In this document: one piece after another, positions 7,286 through 15,935 of the stretch
Layout of the letters: every line of letters starts with the position of its first letter
Numbering within the stretch: the first letter of the stretch is position 1
Source: Fibrobacteraceae bacterium
Lineage (GTDB): Bacteria > Fibrobacterota > Fibrobacteria > Fibrobacterales > Fibrobacteraceae
Reading direction: 5' to 3'
Assembly (NCBI GenBank): GCA_023231365.1
Contig: JALNVO010000004.1
Location: forward strand, 1 to 30,937
Length of the DNA stretch: 30,937 nt
The notes under the pieces: generated by a model
Seen by the model: only the letters and a program-made list of their open reading frames with translations
Told to the model about the DNA's origin: nothing
The model's database searches: none
Made by a program: the position numbers and the translations under genes

Positions 7286-8253
7286 CAGTGCTCCGCATTC
7301 CAGAATGCAGCAAGAGCCTCCGCACCGGGAGCTTCGAAAGGGAGCATTATCTTTTTCTTGCGGCATTCGGCAATATAAGCTTTTGCAAAATTTTCAAACT
7401 CGAGGGGATCGCCCCCGAAATTTTGAAAGTAGAGGGAACGGCGAAGGGAGCGCCCATCGCGAGGATCTGCCAAATAAGCTGTAAATAGATAAGAGCCATT
7501 ACTTTGTTCTTCAAGTATCGCTCCCATCGGTACGCGGCAACCTCCACCGAGGAGATTCATCCATCGGCGCTCTAAAGTGGCGGCGGCTGCCGCAACCTTA
7601 TCCGAAATTTCCGAAATAATACGGCAAATTTCCGCATTCTCCTTGAGGGTTTGAATAGCGACGATTCCCTGCCCAATCGCCGGAGTCATTTGATTAGTAT
7701 CAAACTTTTCAGAGATCGAAGATTCCAAGCCAAGGCGGTTGAGCCCAGCAGCTCCGAGGACAATAGCAGAAAGTTCCCCATTCTTTACCTTTTCAAGCCG
7801 GGAAGGAAGATTGCCCCGCAAATTCAAAAAATGAAGATCGGAACGCAACGACTTGAGTTGCAGAACACGCCGCGGGGAGCCCGTGCCGACTACGGCACCA
7901 ATGGGAAGTTCCTTCAGCAATTTCCCGTTAGAAACCAAAACATCGCGCGGATCTTCCCTTTTGAGAAAACCGACAAGGGAAAGTCTAGGATCCATTTTGT
8001 CCGGAACATCTTTCAAGGAATGCACGGCAAAATCAATTTCCTTTTCAAGCAAGGCCTGTTCGAGTTCCTTGACAAAAACGCCTTCTCCGCCAAAAGCCAC
8101 AAGAGAACGCACGCGGTCCTTATCCCCCGAAGTCTTGATGACGCAAATTTCAACGGAATATTCAGGAAATTTGTCTTCAATACATTTTTTTGCGAGATCC
8201 GCTTGGGCAAGTGCGAGACCGCTTCCACGCGTGCCGAGTTTAAGTTTTTTCAT
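7285..8253 (-). CDS. hemC: Porphobilinogen deaminase (hydroxymethylbilane synthase)
   Basis: HemC joins four porphobilinogen units into hydroxymethylbilane in the cytoplasm. The start MKKLKLGTRGSGLALAQ is the classic family signature. HSLKDVPD (78-85) holds the catalytic aspartate (Asp82), LRGNLPSRL (145-153) supplies substrate-binding arginines, and Cys239 in GGGCRVP carries the dipyrromethane cofactor. The 322-residue length is normal. Translation is coupled at both ends: the start overlaps the hemA 3' end by 14 bases and the stop overlaps the hemD ATG. Confidence 0.97.
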   Translation of the reverse strand: MKKLKLGTRGSGLALAQADLAKKCIEDKFPEYSVEICVIKTSGDKDRVRSLVAFGGEGVFVKELEQALLEKEIDFAVHSLKDVPDKMDPRLSLVGFLKREDPRDVLVSNGKLLKELPIGAVVGTGSPRRVLQLKSLRSDLHFLNLRGNLPSRLEKVKNGELSAIVLGAAGLNRLGLESSISEKFDTNQMTPAIGQGIVAIQTLKENAEICRIISEISDKVAAAAATLERRWMNLLGGGCRVPMGAILEEQSNGSYLFTAYLADPRDGRSLRRSLYFQNFGGDPLEFENFAKAYIAECRKKKIMLPFEAPGAEALAAFWNAEH

Positions 8254-9571
8254 CAGGGACCTCTTCTACATTCAAATCGAAAAGCTTTTCCAAAATAAGT
8301 CGAGTTTCTAAGCCGAGTCCTCTCGCTCCTAAAATCTTCAATTCAGAAGACGGCCGGTGCAAAAGCTTTGCAATGAGTTCGTCATTATAGCGCTTGAGCA
8401 CTGCATAAGTTTCCGACGAAACCCGGTGTTCCCACTTTTTGAGAAGAGTCTCTCCGATCGATTCATGATGCTTGCGCATGGAAAGCATTAAAGGAATTAC
8501 ACCCAAAGTAGCGAACCATTCCGCAAATTCATCTACCGCGTCTTCAATAATTTCACGGGCGCGTTCCGCAGAGTGTTTCCTTTTATTCCGATTGTCTTCG
8601 ACCACACGGGTCAAATCATCGATGCTGAACAGAGAAACCCCGGGTATTTCCACAACCCTCGGTTCCACATTTCTGGGTGCACCAATATCGATGTAAATGG
8701 TCTTCTGGATGCGATGGGCCGCTACCACATCTTTTGCAAAAACCAGATATTCTTGCGAAGTCGCCGCCGTAAGCAACAAATCCAATTCACTTAAATGCTC
8801 CGGTAATTTGCCAAGCGGAAACCCCTCTCCGCCAAAGCGATCCGCAAAAACTAAAGACTTGCTCTCGGTGCGATTGAAAAAACGGAAACGGGTAACGCCT
8901 GCGGCGGCAAGTTCTACAGAAGCGATGTTGCCCATCTCTCCAAGGCCGAGAACGCCAACGCAAAGAGGAGAAAGTTCACCGAATTCCTTGCGGGCGAGTT
9001 GAACCGCAGCAAAGGGAATCGAAACAGTGCCTTCTCCGATAGCCGTCGTCTCGCGGACCTTTTTACCTAGCCCTATCGCCGTCTGAAAAAGATGACTCAG
9101 GAAAAAACCGGCATTGCCCGCTTTTTGTGCAGAGAGGAACGCAGATTTGACCTGCCCCATGATCTGATTTTCACCAAGAACCAGACTATCCACAGAGGAT
9201 ACTACAGAATAAAGGTGCGAAACAGCCTCAGTATGCGTCAAGTAAAAGCAATGCGGAACGAGTTCAGCTTCGTCTATATGAGCGAACTCGGCCCACCAGT
9301 TGAGAAGCGTATCCCTCAAAGAATCCGGATAGAGGGTTGCCGCATAGATTTCCGTCCGATTGCAAGTAGAAAGTATGACGGCCTCGGAAAGCCCTGGTAG
9401 GCGGCCTAAACTCGCAAGGCCTTCTTCCAAAAGAGATCCGGCAAAACCCAATTTATCCCTAAGTGCTACTGGACAAGTTTTATGGCTTGCACCGAGTACT
9501 ACGCAATGCGTATTTTCCTTACTTTTCGTCACATTCACGCATTGTAAGCTAGAAATTTTTTGAGACGTCAC
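8240..9571 (-). CDS. hemA: Glutamyl-tRNA reductase
   Basis: HemA reduces glutamyl-tRNA to glutamate-1-semialdehyde, the first step of the C5 route to 5-aminolevulinate. The family start VVLGASHKTCPV is present. The catalytic cysteine is Cys70 in LSTCNRTEIY. The region GENQIMGQVK, the NADPH-binding GVLGLGEMGN and a C-terminal helical dimerisation domain follow. The start is uncertain. The outermost GTG at 9571 overlaps its own GGGAGG sequence, which is too close for normal initiation. GTG codons at 9538 and 9532 would give a more typical N-terminus but lack a clear ribosome site. The gene heads the hemA-hemC-hemD operon; hemB and hemL are not in this window. It is divergent from the envelope gene at 9626. 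Confidence 0.96.
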   Translation of the reverse strand: MTSQKISSLQCVNVTKSKENTHCVVLGASHKTCPVALRDKLGFAGSLLEEGLASLGRLPGLSEAVILSTCNRTEIYAATLYPDSLRDTLLNWWAEFAHIDEAELVPHCFYLTHTEAVSHLYSVVSSVDSLVLGENQIMGQVKSAFLSAQKAGNAGFFLSHLFQTAIGLGKKVRETTAIGEGTVSIPFAAVQLARKEFGELSPLCVGVLGLGEMGNIASVELAAAGVTRFRFFNRTESKSLVFADRFGGEGFPLGKLPEHLSELDLLLTAATSQEYLVFAKDVVAAHRIQKTIYIDIGAPRNVEPRVVEIPGVSLFSIDDLTRVVEDNRNKRKHSAERAREIIEDAVDEFAEWFATLGVIPLMLSMRKHHESIGETLLKKWEHRVSSETYAVLKRYNDELIAKLLHRPSSELKILGARGLGLETRLILEKLFDLNVEEVPDEKT

Positions 9572-9625
9572 CTCCCGAAAAAAGGATTATATATATTTGT
9601 GGCAGAAATTATTGGAGTAATCCGA

Positions 9626-10756
9626 ATGAAGTCAACTTTTTTTGTTTTTGTCGGCCTCTTGGCACTTGAAGCCTTCGCAGCTGATTCCTACACGATTCAG
9701 AAATTTACAGGCGATGATGTAGGCTCACCTGATTCTTATATTTCCGCAGAGTTTGGCGGGACGTTAAAGATAACCCAATCGGGAACCGTACAAGATGTTC
9801 AAAACGGGCGCTTTTATGTCCGTCAAAAATTCGAAGACCCTTTTGGTGAATCACCTACCACTTATCAGTTGTATGAAGGAAGAACTGGAGATTCCAAGTC
9901 CAGTCTTTCCCAATTTTCCGTTCCGGCAGAAATTTCTTATAATACAGTTGTCAAAGCAAAATGCTATGCAAACAAAGATGATTCCGCAAATGCGGATATT
10001 GAAAAAGTCTACTTTGACGGAACATCAATCTATGCGGAAAATGTCCAGCAAATGTTCATTCACTCGAAAACAGGAGTCATAGAACTTCCTGCAATGACCG
10101 CAACAGAAGCTCCGGCAGCAGAGCCCCCAGAAAGCGACGCTTCGATGGATACAAGCTCATCCTTTGCAGAAGAAACGACAGAAGACACCACCAACTATAC
10201 CGCACCAAAACCCGTAGTGGCTCCCGCTCTCGCCATGGAAGATTCTTCTGACGAATATTGCGATGATAACGATCCGGATTGCGAAGAAGACACAACTTAC
10301 GATGTGAGCAGCGATGCCACGAGAACAACGGCTCAAGCGGAAAATGATCAATATTCAGCAAACGACGCAGCAAACGACGTAACAAACCGCTTTGGCATTG
10401 CAGATGAAGTCCGCAAGTGGAGCGCTTGGGCACTTGTCGCTGTTGCAGCAGGAAGTGCAACGGCGGGCGTTATGCAGCACATGAAATACAGCGATGCCAA
10501 GGATGCCCACGATGACCTTGACGATCTCATCCAGCAACACAAAGACGCCATCAAATCCGCCTGCGGCGACGACTCTAAATGCTACAATGCAATGATATGG
10601 TATGAAACCAACGACAAATCATCGTACCTCTCTGATTTGACAGAACGCAACAAGACAAATCAGAAAACGATGGATTCCTACTCTACGGCCCGCAATATTT
10701 GGTTCGGCGTTACGGCCGTTTCATTAACCGGCGCAATCGTACTCTTCACTTGGTAA
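9626..10756 (+). CDS. Exported envelope protein with acidic middle region and two membrane segments, function unknown
   Basis: This 376-residue protein is not recognised. The ATG at 9626 begins a clear signal peptide (MKSTFFVFVGLLALEAFA, then Ala-Asp) and has GGAG at 9614-9617 with an 8-base gap; an earlier ATG at 9560 would add a non-signal extension. After a beta-rich N-terminal region of about 150 residues comes an acidic Asp/Glu/Ser/Thr-rich stretch containing a CDDNDPDC motif. Two hydrophobic segments follow, at about 265-284 and 355-376. Between them lies a hydrophilic, probably helical loop with a CGDDSKC motif. The stop overlaps the folB start by one base (TAATG), so the two are co-translated. 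That pairing alone does not reveal a function. Confidence 0.7.
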   Translation: MKSTFFVFVGLLALEAFAADSYTIQKFTGDDVGSPDSYISAEFGGTLKITQSGTVQDVQNGRFYVRQKFEDPFGESPTTYQLYEGRTGDSKSSLSQFSVPAEISYNTVVKAKCYANKDDSANADIEKVYFDGTSIYAENVQQMFIHSKTGVIELPAMTATEAPAAEPPESDASMDTSSSFAEETTEDTTNYTAPKPVVAPALAMEDSSDEYCDDNDPDCEEDTTYDVSSDATRTTAQAENDQYSANDAANDVTNRFGIADEVRKWSAWALVAVAAGSATAGVMQHMKYSDAKDAHDDLDDLIQQHKDAIKSACGDDSKCYNAMIWYETNDKSSYLSDLTERNKTNQKTMDSYSTARNIWFGVTAVSLTGAIVLFTW

Positions 10757-11115
10757 TGAAAACCGGAAAAATTACAATCGAGGAAATGGGTTTCGAGACA
10801 ATACTCGGAGCCCTTTCTTTTGAGCGCATAAAACCACAACCCGTCCGCCTTTCTTTTTCTATTTGGATGGACTTTGAAAAAGTCGCCGAGACCGACAACT
10901 TAAAAGACACCGTTAATTATGCCGCACTCGCCGAAGATTTGAAAACTTTCATCATACAATCGAAATTCCAACTAATAGAAACACTCGTACTCCGCTGTGC
11001 AGAAAAAATACTCGCTTATTCCGAGAAGATTCTCGCCTGCGAGGTCACAATAAAAAAGCCCGAAGCCATTGCCGGAGCAAAAAATTCTGCTGCCGAAATT
11101 CGGTTGGATCGATAG
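10756..11115 (+). CDS. folB: Dihydroneopterin aldolase
   Basis: FolB cleaves 7,8-dihydroneopterin to 6-hydroxymethyl-dihydropterin and glycolaldehyde in folate synthesis. It is 119 residues long, normal for the family. Visible family features are Glu23 near the start, NLKDTVNYAAL (48-58) with Tyr55, Glu75 in LIETL, and the catalytic lysine at 100/101 in IKKPEAI. The ATG at 10756 shares a base with the stop of the upstream envelope gene. An upstream ATG at 10699 would only add a tail made of out-of-frame upstream coding sequence. It converges on comM with a 5-base gap and no terminator between. No other folate genes are in the window. Confidence 0.9.
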   Translation: MKTGKITIEEMGFETILGALSFERIKPQPVRLSFSIWMDFEKVAETDNLKDTVNYAALAEDLKTFIIQSKFQLIETLVLRCAEKILAYSEKILACEVTIKKPEAIAGAKNSAAEIRLDR

Positions 11116-11120
11116 ATCTT

Positions 11121-12653
11121 TTAACGCCCCAAATTGGAAAAAGCCCTGTATTGCAAGGCCTCCGACAAGTCGGATATTTCAACAGAAGAAGCACTTTTTA
11201 TATCAGCAATAGTGCGGGCAACTTTCAAAAGCCGGTAATAGCCACGTGCGCTGAGGAGCATTTTTTCTGCGGCGCTCACTGCAAAATGCTCCGTTGCAAC
11301 GGACATTGCTGCAACGCGGATTGTTTCTTCGCTCGTCATTTCCGAATTAGAACGCACCCGCCTATTTTTGAACCGTTTCATTTGTAATGCACGGGCTCTT
11401 ATAACCCGTTCGCGGATATCTGCCGAACTTTCCCCCTCCCGCTTCTGCGAGAGCAATTTAGGGTCAGAAGAAGGAACCGCAACTTGGATATCAATCCGGT
11501 CGAGCAGGGGCCCAGAAATCCGCTGCCGATATCTGCGCACAGCATCCGGAAGGCAAGTGCACCCATGCTTTACATCCATTGAATAACCGCAAGGGCAAGG
11601 ATTCATTGCAGCCCCCATCATAAACCGCGCAGGCCAGACGACAGTTCCGCTAGCCCGGCTAATGCGGATTTTTCCTTCCTCCATCGGCTCCCGGAGAGCT
11701 TCCAAAGCATTCCTGTTAAATTCAGGAAGTTCATCCAAGAATAGAACCCCATTATGAGCAAGGCTAGCCTCTCCCGGAAGAAGACGAGAACCTCCGCCAA
11801 CAAGCGCAACCATCGACGACGAGTGATGAGGCGAGCGAAAAGGACGCGAACACAGGAAAACGCCCGCCTCATCCCCGACCGCATGCAAAGACGAATAAAT
11901 TCGCGTACATTCAAGAATTTCGTCATCATTCATCGGAGGAAGAATTCCCGAGAGGCACCGCGCAGAAAGTGTCTTGCCTGCTCCTGGAGAACCGATAAGA
12001 AGAAAATTATGCGCACCCGCTGCCGCAATCTCAAGAGCCCGCTTCACCCCTTCCATCCCGACGACAAAGCGGAAATCAGGCAAGGCGGCATCCGATGCGG
12101 ACTTAGCCGATTTCAAACCGGAGGATTTCACCGGCAAGATTCGAGATCCCGGAGAGATAACCGAAATACATTCCGCAAGAGAAGATACTCCAAGAACGGA
12201 AAGGCCTTCGACGAGCCCCGCTTCGGCCACATTTTCCTTGGCAACCACCAAAACATCTGTTTCTTTAGAAAGGCTCATCGCTACAGATAAAGCCCCGTGA
12301 ACAGCTTTTACCTTTCCATCTAAAGAAAGTTCGCCCAAAAAGACAAAACGCTCCGGATGATTAATCGCGATTTCACCAGAAGCAAAAAGCATCCCTATTG
12401 CAAGAGGAAGGTCTAGAGATGTTCCTTCCTTTTTGAGATCCGCCGGCGAGAGATTTACCGTCATACGAGTTCCACCGGCAGCAAAGCCCGAGCTGCGGAT
12501 GCTCGCGACAACTCGCTCGCGGGATTCCCGCACCGCATTGTCCGGGAGCCCGACCAAAGTAAATCCGGGAAGCCCTGGAGACGAATCGACTTCGACATTC
12601 ACCGGAATAGCCTTGATTCCCAAAAGACAACTAGTGCGGATCCGCTGAAACAC
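11121..12653 (-). CDS. comM: ComM/YifB-family AAA+ ATPase (Mg-chelatase-like)
   Basis: ComM is a hexameric helicase that promotes branch migration during natural transformation in some bacteria; in many others its role is untested. The order is standard: an N-terminal Lon-protease-like domain with LPGFTLVGLPD (28-38), Walker A GSPGAGKT (221-228), Walker B GVLFLDELPEF (302-312), a four-cysteine cluster at Cys353/355/365/367, sensor residues, and a C-terminal YifB domain with ARGYYRLLKVARTIAD. The 510-residue length is typical. The family is often labelled 'magnesium chelatase', but that is not its activity. It lies downstream of spoVG with an 11-base gap and may be co-transcribed with it. Confidence 0.95.
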   Translation of the reverse strand: MFQRIRTSCLLGIKAIPVNVEVDSSPGLPGFTLVGLPDNAVRESRERVVASIRSSGFAAGGTRMTVNLSPADLKKEGTSLDLPLAIGMLFASGEIAINHPERFVFLGELSLDGKVKAVHGALSVAMSLSKETDVLVVAKENVAEAGLVEGLSVLGVSSLAECISVISPGSRILPVKSSGLKSAKSASDAALPDFRFVVGMEGVKRALEIAAAGAHNFLLIGSPGAGKTLSARCLSGILPPMNDDEILECTRIYSSLHAVGDEAGVFLCSRPFRSPHHSSSMVALVGGGSRLLPGEASLAHNGVLFLDELPEFNRNALEALREPMEEGKIRISRASGTVVWPARFMMGAAMNPCPCGYSMDVKHGCTCLPDAVRRYRQRISGPLLDRIDIQVAVPSSDPKLLSQKREGESSADIRERVIRARALQMKRFKNRRVRSNSEMTSEETIRVAAMSVATEHFAVSAAEKMLLSARGYYRLLKVARTIADIKSASSVEISDLSEALQYRAFSNLGR

Positions 12654-12664
12654 AATTTTACTCC

Positions 12665-13006
12665 TTAAGCCGCCCCGACTACTTCCTGATACTTTTCAAG
12701 AATGCAATTTTCAATATGCTCCCGGCATTCCTTTGTTATCGGGAAAAAAATGGAACGGTATTCTTCGCCCTTGTAAAAGGGATCATTGGGATAGCCCACA
12801 AAAAAACCATTAGAACCATCGACGACGCGAAGTCCCGTCAATTGCAACTGGTCGTTCAACACAACACGTGCCAAAGCCTTAATCTTGCCCATGCTCGCTC
12901 CCTCCTTAAAAGGATAGACTTGGACGTTCGTCACAACCAAGCAATCGAATTCCGTTACCTTTTCTGCAGTCTGTTCTGCGGCATATTCTGTTTTGTTTTT
13001 TGGCAT
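12665..13006 (-). CDS. spoVG: SpoVG-family nucleic-acid-binding regulator
   Basis: SpoVG proteins are small RNA/DNA-binding regulators found in non-sporulating bacteria as well. The core is clear: VTNVQVYPF near residue 25, then GKIKALARVVLNDQLQLTGL, and RVVDGSNGFFVGYP near residue 60, followed by YRSIFFPITKECREHIE. The 113 residues match the usual length with a short N-terminal extension. A very strong AAGGAGG sits five bases before the ATG, so it is probably well expressed. A hairpin at 13079-13103 separates it from pilC, implying its own promoter within the 70 bases between. comM follows 11 bases after its stop. Confidence 0.95.
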   Translation of the reverse strand: MPKNKTEYAAEQTAEKVTEFDCLVVTNVQVYPFKEGASMGKIKALARVVLNDQLQLTGLRVVDGSNGFFVGYPNDPFYKGEEYRSIFFPITKECREHIENCILEKYQEVVGAA

Positions 13007-13010
13007 AAAG

Positions 13011-13017
13011 CCTCCTT
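13011..13017 (-). promoter_or_regulatory. Strong Shine-Dalgarno of spoVG
   Basis: AAGGAGG reads on the minus strand at 13011-13017, with four bases before the spoVG ATG at 13006. It is the best match to the anti-Shine-Dalgarno sequence in the window, whereas many neighbouring genes have weak sites. Confidence 0.8.
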
Positions 13018-13078
13018 ACTTAAGTGAATGCTCCAAAAGAGCACACACAATAAGGCAAAAATAATGCCAAAAGAAAAA

Positions 13079-13103
13079 CGGCGTTTTCTTTTGAAAAGCG
13101 CCG
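13079..13103 (-). terminator. Terminator after pilC
   Basis: CGGCG TTTTC and GAAAA GCGCCG pair with one bulged G around a TTTT loop. On the minus strand the stem is followed by a long T-rich run. It lies about 50 bases after the pilC stop and before spoVG, so it should end the pilT-pilC transcript. On the plus strand it is also followed by CTTTT. Confidence 0.75.
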
Positions 13104-13153
13104 CTTTTAATTTATGCAAAGTAATTAATCAGTGGTTAATCGATGATTACTCG

Positions 13154-14356
13154 CTATCCCTTGACAGCATCGGACATACTGAAAATCGGCATATACATAG
13201 CAATCATCATAAAACCGACAGCGCCGCCGAGAAACACCATTATCAAAGGTTCCATCATAGAAGTCAAGGCATCAATTGCCGCATCCACTTCTTCATCGAA
13301 GAAATCCGAAACTTTCAAAAGCATCGATCCTAGCTGGCCCGTCTTTTCTCCGACACCCACCATCTGAATAACCATTGCCGGGAATATTTTAGTATCCTTC
13401 ATTGGCTCCACAAGGCTCTTACCGCCGGCAAGACCCACGGCAACCTTCATGATGGCATTTTCAATAGCCATATTGCCAGAAGTCTTTGCCGTTACCTGCA
13501 ATGCTTCCGTAATGGATACACCTGCATTGAGAAGGGTACCCAATGTGCGGCTGAAACGCGCTACGGCGCTCTTGACTTGCAAATCACCAATTTTGGGAAT
13601 TTTTAGAACAATCGTATCAAATTGGAGTCGTAATTTTGGATTTTTGAGAACAACGTTAATTCCAACGATAATTCCCACAGTTCCTAAAATGAGGAACGCA
13701 GCATAATCACGGATAGCATCGGACATATCCATAACAACCTGGGTAGGCCACGGAAGCTCTCCGCCAGCTTCCATAAATGTCTGCGCAAAAGTCGGCACCA
13801 CAAACGAAAGCATCAATATAACAACAAGAATAGCGACAATGGCAACCATGATCGGATAGGTCATCGCCTTCTTTACCTTGCGCTTTAAACGTTCGCTCGA
13901 TTCCTGGTAATCGGCAAGACGGGCGAGAATGCCATCCAAAATACCCCCCGCTTCACCAGCAGCGACCATATTGCAATACAGCTTATCGAATACCTTCGGA
14001 TGCTGAGACAAAGCATCGGCAAGGCTCGAGCCTCCGCTAATCGACATCGTGAGTTTGTGCACAACATCCTTCATCGCCGGATTCGTCATCTGCTCTTCCA
14101 AAATATTCAAGCATTGGAGCATAGGAAGACCTGCGGAGCACATTGCACTGAACATACGAGTGAATCTGGAAACGTCTTTGCTCTTGATGCCTGAACCAAT
14201 ATTGATTTTAATTTCTAGAGGTTTTTTCCTTATTTTATCAATAATTAAATGTTTGCGGCGAAGAAGCGATTCGGCTTCATCCTTGGTTTTCGCCTCAATT
14301 TTGCCATCGAAGATATTGCCTTGCGAATTTTGGGCCTTGTAAAGAAATATAGGCAT
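13154..14356 (-). CDS. pilC: Type IV pilus inner-membrane platform protein (PilC/GspF family)
   Basis: PilC/GspF is the polytopic inner-membrane platform on which the pilus motor ATPases act. The N-terminal YKAQNSQGNIFDGKIEA strand-rich start is typical, and two GspF repeats follow. Each has the cytoplasmic helical motif: GLPMLQCLNIL (76-86) in the first and GVSITEAL in the second, both with a downstream GEAGG/GEKTG pattern. Membrane segments lie at about 168-190, 219-237 and 371-393. The 400-residue length is normal. It starts two bases after the pilT stop, with a GGGATG ribosome site overlapping that stop, so the two are translated together. The extension ATPase PilB, the pilins and the PilMNOPQ genes are not in this window. 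A GspF role in type II secretion cannot be excluded by sequence alone, but the PilT partner favours pili. Confidence 0.93.
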   Translation of the reverse strand: MPIFLYKAQNSQGNIFDGKIEAKTKDEAESLLRRKHLIIDKIRKKPLEIKINIGSGIKSKDVSRFTRMFSAMCSAGLPMLQCLNILEEQMTNPAMKDVVHKLTMSISGGSSLADALSQHPKVFDKLYCNMVAAGEAGGILDGILARLADYQESSERLKRKVKKAMTYPIMVAIVAILVVILMLSFVVPTFAQTFMEAGGELPWPTQVVMDMSDAIRDYAAFLILGTVGIIVGINVVLKNPKLRLQFDTIVLKIPKIGDLQVKSAVARFSRTLGTLLNAGVSITEALQVTAKTSGNMAIENAIMKVAVGLAGGKSLVEPMKDTKIFPAMVIQMVGVGEKTGQLGSMLLKVSDFFDEEVDAAIDALTSMMEPLIMVFLGGAVGFMMIAMYMPIFSMSDAVKG

Positions 14357-14358
14357 GG

Positions 14359-15426
14359 TTACATCCCTATCTTTTCAAGATCCTTCTCAAGCTGAGTCGG
14401 ATCCGGAGATTTGGCAACAGCTTCAAAGTGTTCCAGCTTGCCCGTCTTCACAAGTTCTGCAAGACGCATATTCATCGTATTCATACCGAACTTCTGACCG
14501 ATTTCAATCATAGAACCGATTTGATGGCTCTTGTTATCGCGAATAAGTGCGCGAATGGCGGGCGTTACGTTCATCACTTCATAGCACATCACGCGGCCGC
14601 CGCCGATCTTGGGGAGGAGCATCTGGCAAACCACACCTTGGAGAACAAATGAAAGTTGCGTACGCACGGTCTGCTGTTCCCCCTGAGGAAAAGCATCCAC
14701 AATGCGATTGATGGTCTGTACGGCAGAATTCGTATGGAGAGTCGCCAAAGTCAAATGGCCTGTTTCTGCGATCGTGAGCGCCGCACGGATCGTTTCCAAA
14801 TCGCGCATTTCACCAATGAGCACGACATCCGGGTCTTGGCGGAGCGCCATTTTCAGCGCCTGGGAGAAACTCTGCGTGTCACTTCCGACTTCGCGCTGGT
14901 TCACCATACAATTCTGATGCTTGTGCAAAAATTCAATCGGATCTTCGATTGTTAAAATGTGTTCGTGACGTTCCTTGTTGATCTTGTCAATCATTGCGGC
15001 AAGAGTCGTAGACTTACCGCTTCCGGTAGAACCCGTTACAAGGACAAGCCCCGATGGACGGGTCGTAAATTCAGCAACTATCGGAGGAAGATCCAAATCC
15101 TTGAAAGTCTTGATATCCAAAGGGATAATACGGAGGGCGAGGGCCACACAGCCGCGTTGCAAATAAGAGTTAGCGCGGAACCGGGCGAGATTTGCAATAC
15201 CGAACGAAAAGTCGCATTCCTTGTTTTGTTCAAAAGCCTTTTTCTGAAGCTCATTCATCAAACTATACGACATCCGCATCGTTTCATCGGGTTTCAGCTT
15301 ATCTGTTCCAAGAGGTGTAAGCTTACCGGCCAAGCGGATCATCGGAGGAATTCCAGCCGTAATGTGCAAGTCCGAAGCACCGCGTTTCACCATTTCTGCG
15401 AGAAGTTCTTGAATATTATATGCCAT
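14359..15426 (-). CDS. pilT: Type IV pilus retraction ATPase
   Basis: PilT powers pilus retraction and twitching motility, and acts as a cytoplasmic hexamer at the pilus base. It has MVKRGASDLHI at the N-terminus, Walker A GSTGSGKST (132-140), the Asp box LTIEDPIEF (158-166), Walker B VLIGEMRD (202-209) and the His box LATLHTNSA. The AIRAL-type C-terminal region of retraction ATPases appears as PAIRALIRD (289-297). At 355 residues it is the length of PilT, not of the longer PilB. Retraction pili could help cells reach and hold plant fibres; that is inference from the lineage. It is the first gene of a pilT-pilC operon and diverges from the thioredoxin-like gene across 29 bases. Confidence 0.96.
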   Translation of the reverse strand: MAYNIQELLAEMVKRGASDLHITAGIPPMIRLAGKLTPLGTDKLKPDETMRMSYSLMNELQKKAFEQNKECDFSFGIANLARFRANSYLQRGCVALALRIIPLDIKTFKDLDLPPIVAEFTTRPSGLVLVTGSTGSGKSTTLAAMIDKINKERHEHILTIEDPIEFLHKHQNCMVNQREVGSDTQSFSQALKMALRQDPDVVLIGEMRDLETIRAALTIAETGHLTLATLHTNSAVQTINRIVDAFPQGEQQTVRTQLSFVLQGVVCQMLLPKIGGGRVMCYEVMNVTPAIRALIRDNKSHQIGSMIEIGQKFGMNTMNMRLAELVKTGKLEHFEAVAKSPDPTQLEKDLEKIGM

Positions 15427-15455
15427 GCTTTGAATATAACTAAATTAGGGCATAG

Positions 15456-15935
15456 ATGCGACAAATAACGAAATTCGCTTTGTTCTCCAGTCTTCTCTTA
15501 ATACCCCTTTTTTCCGTTTCTTGCCAAGACCCAGCCTTCAACAAGATCCCGGAAAAAGTTGAAGGATTCCAAGGGACAACCCTTGTCGTTTTTCACGCGT
15601 CCTGGTGCGGCTATTGCATTCGGGAAATGCCCTTGGTAAAGAAACTTTATGCGGACTACTCTCCTTGCGGGCTGAATATCGTCGGCGTAAACGAAGACGA
15701 CGGCAAAAGCTCTATGGAAAAATTCGTCAAGAGCGAGAACATACCCTTCCCTGTTATCTTCTGGAGCTATGAGCTGATGAATCAATTCGGCAACCCGCGC
15801 GCGATACCCGCGAACTTTTTGCTGGATTCCGCAGGAAACGTAAGGATGAGGGTCTTAGGCCCTCTCCGTGAACAAGACGTCCGCATTGAAATCGAAAAGA
15901 CTTTAGGCGAGAAAGCTAAGAATTGTCATCCATGA
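15456..15935 (+). CDS. TlpA/ResA-like thioredoxin-fold protein, probably exported
   Basis: This 159-residue protein has an N-terminal export signal of about 22 residues ending in SVSCQ. Cys23 could be lipidated, although the usual Leu at -3 is missing, so a lipoprotein is likely but not certain. The redox motif WCGYC has Cys51 and Cys54, and the cis-proline of the fold is Pro118 in RAIPAN. The central GVNEDDGKSSMEKFV helix insert is characteristic of the TlpA/ResA group. Such proteins reduce or exchange disulfides in the periplasm, for example during cytochrome c maturation; the substrate here is unknown. Its 3' end overlaps the convergent epmA by 20 bases. Confidence 0.85.
   Translation: MRQITKFALFSSLLLIPLFSVSCQDPAFNKIPEKVEGFQGTTLVVFHASWCGYCIREMPLVKKLYADYSPCGLNIVGVNEDDGKSSMEKFVKSENIPFPVIFWSYELMNQFGNPRAIPANFLLDSAGNVRMRVLGPLREQDVRIEIEKTLGEKAKNCHP

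Noticed and set aside
6662..7366. Longer hemD starting at 7366
   Set aside because: The extra 27 codons lie inside hemC; the ATG at 7285 overlapping the hemC stop is the natural start.
11121..12653. Magnesium chelatase subunit for chlorophyll synthesis
   Set aside because: The Lon-like N-terminal domain and the C-terminal YifB domain identify ComM; no other chlorophyll genes are present.
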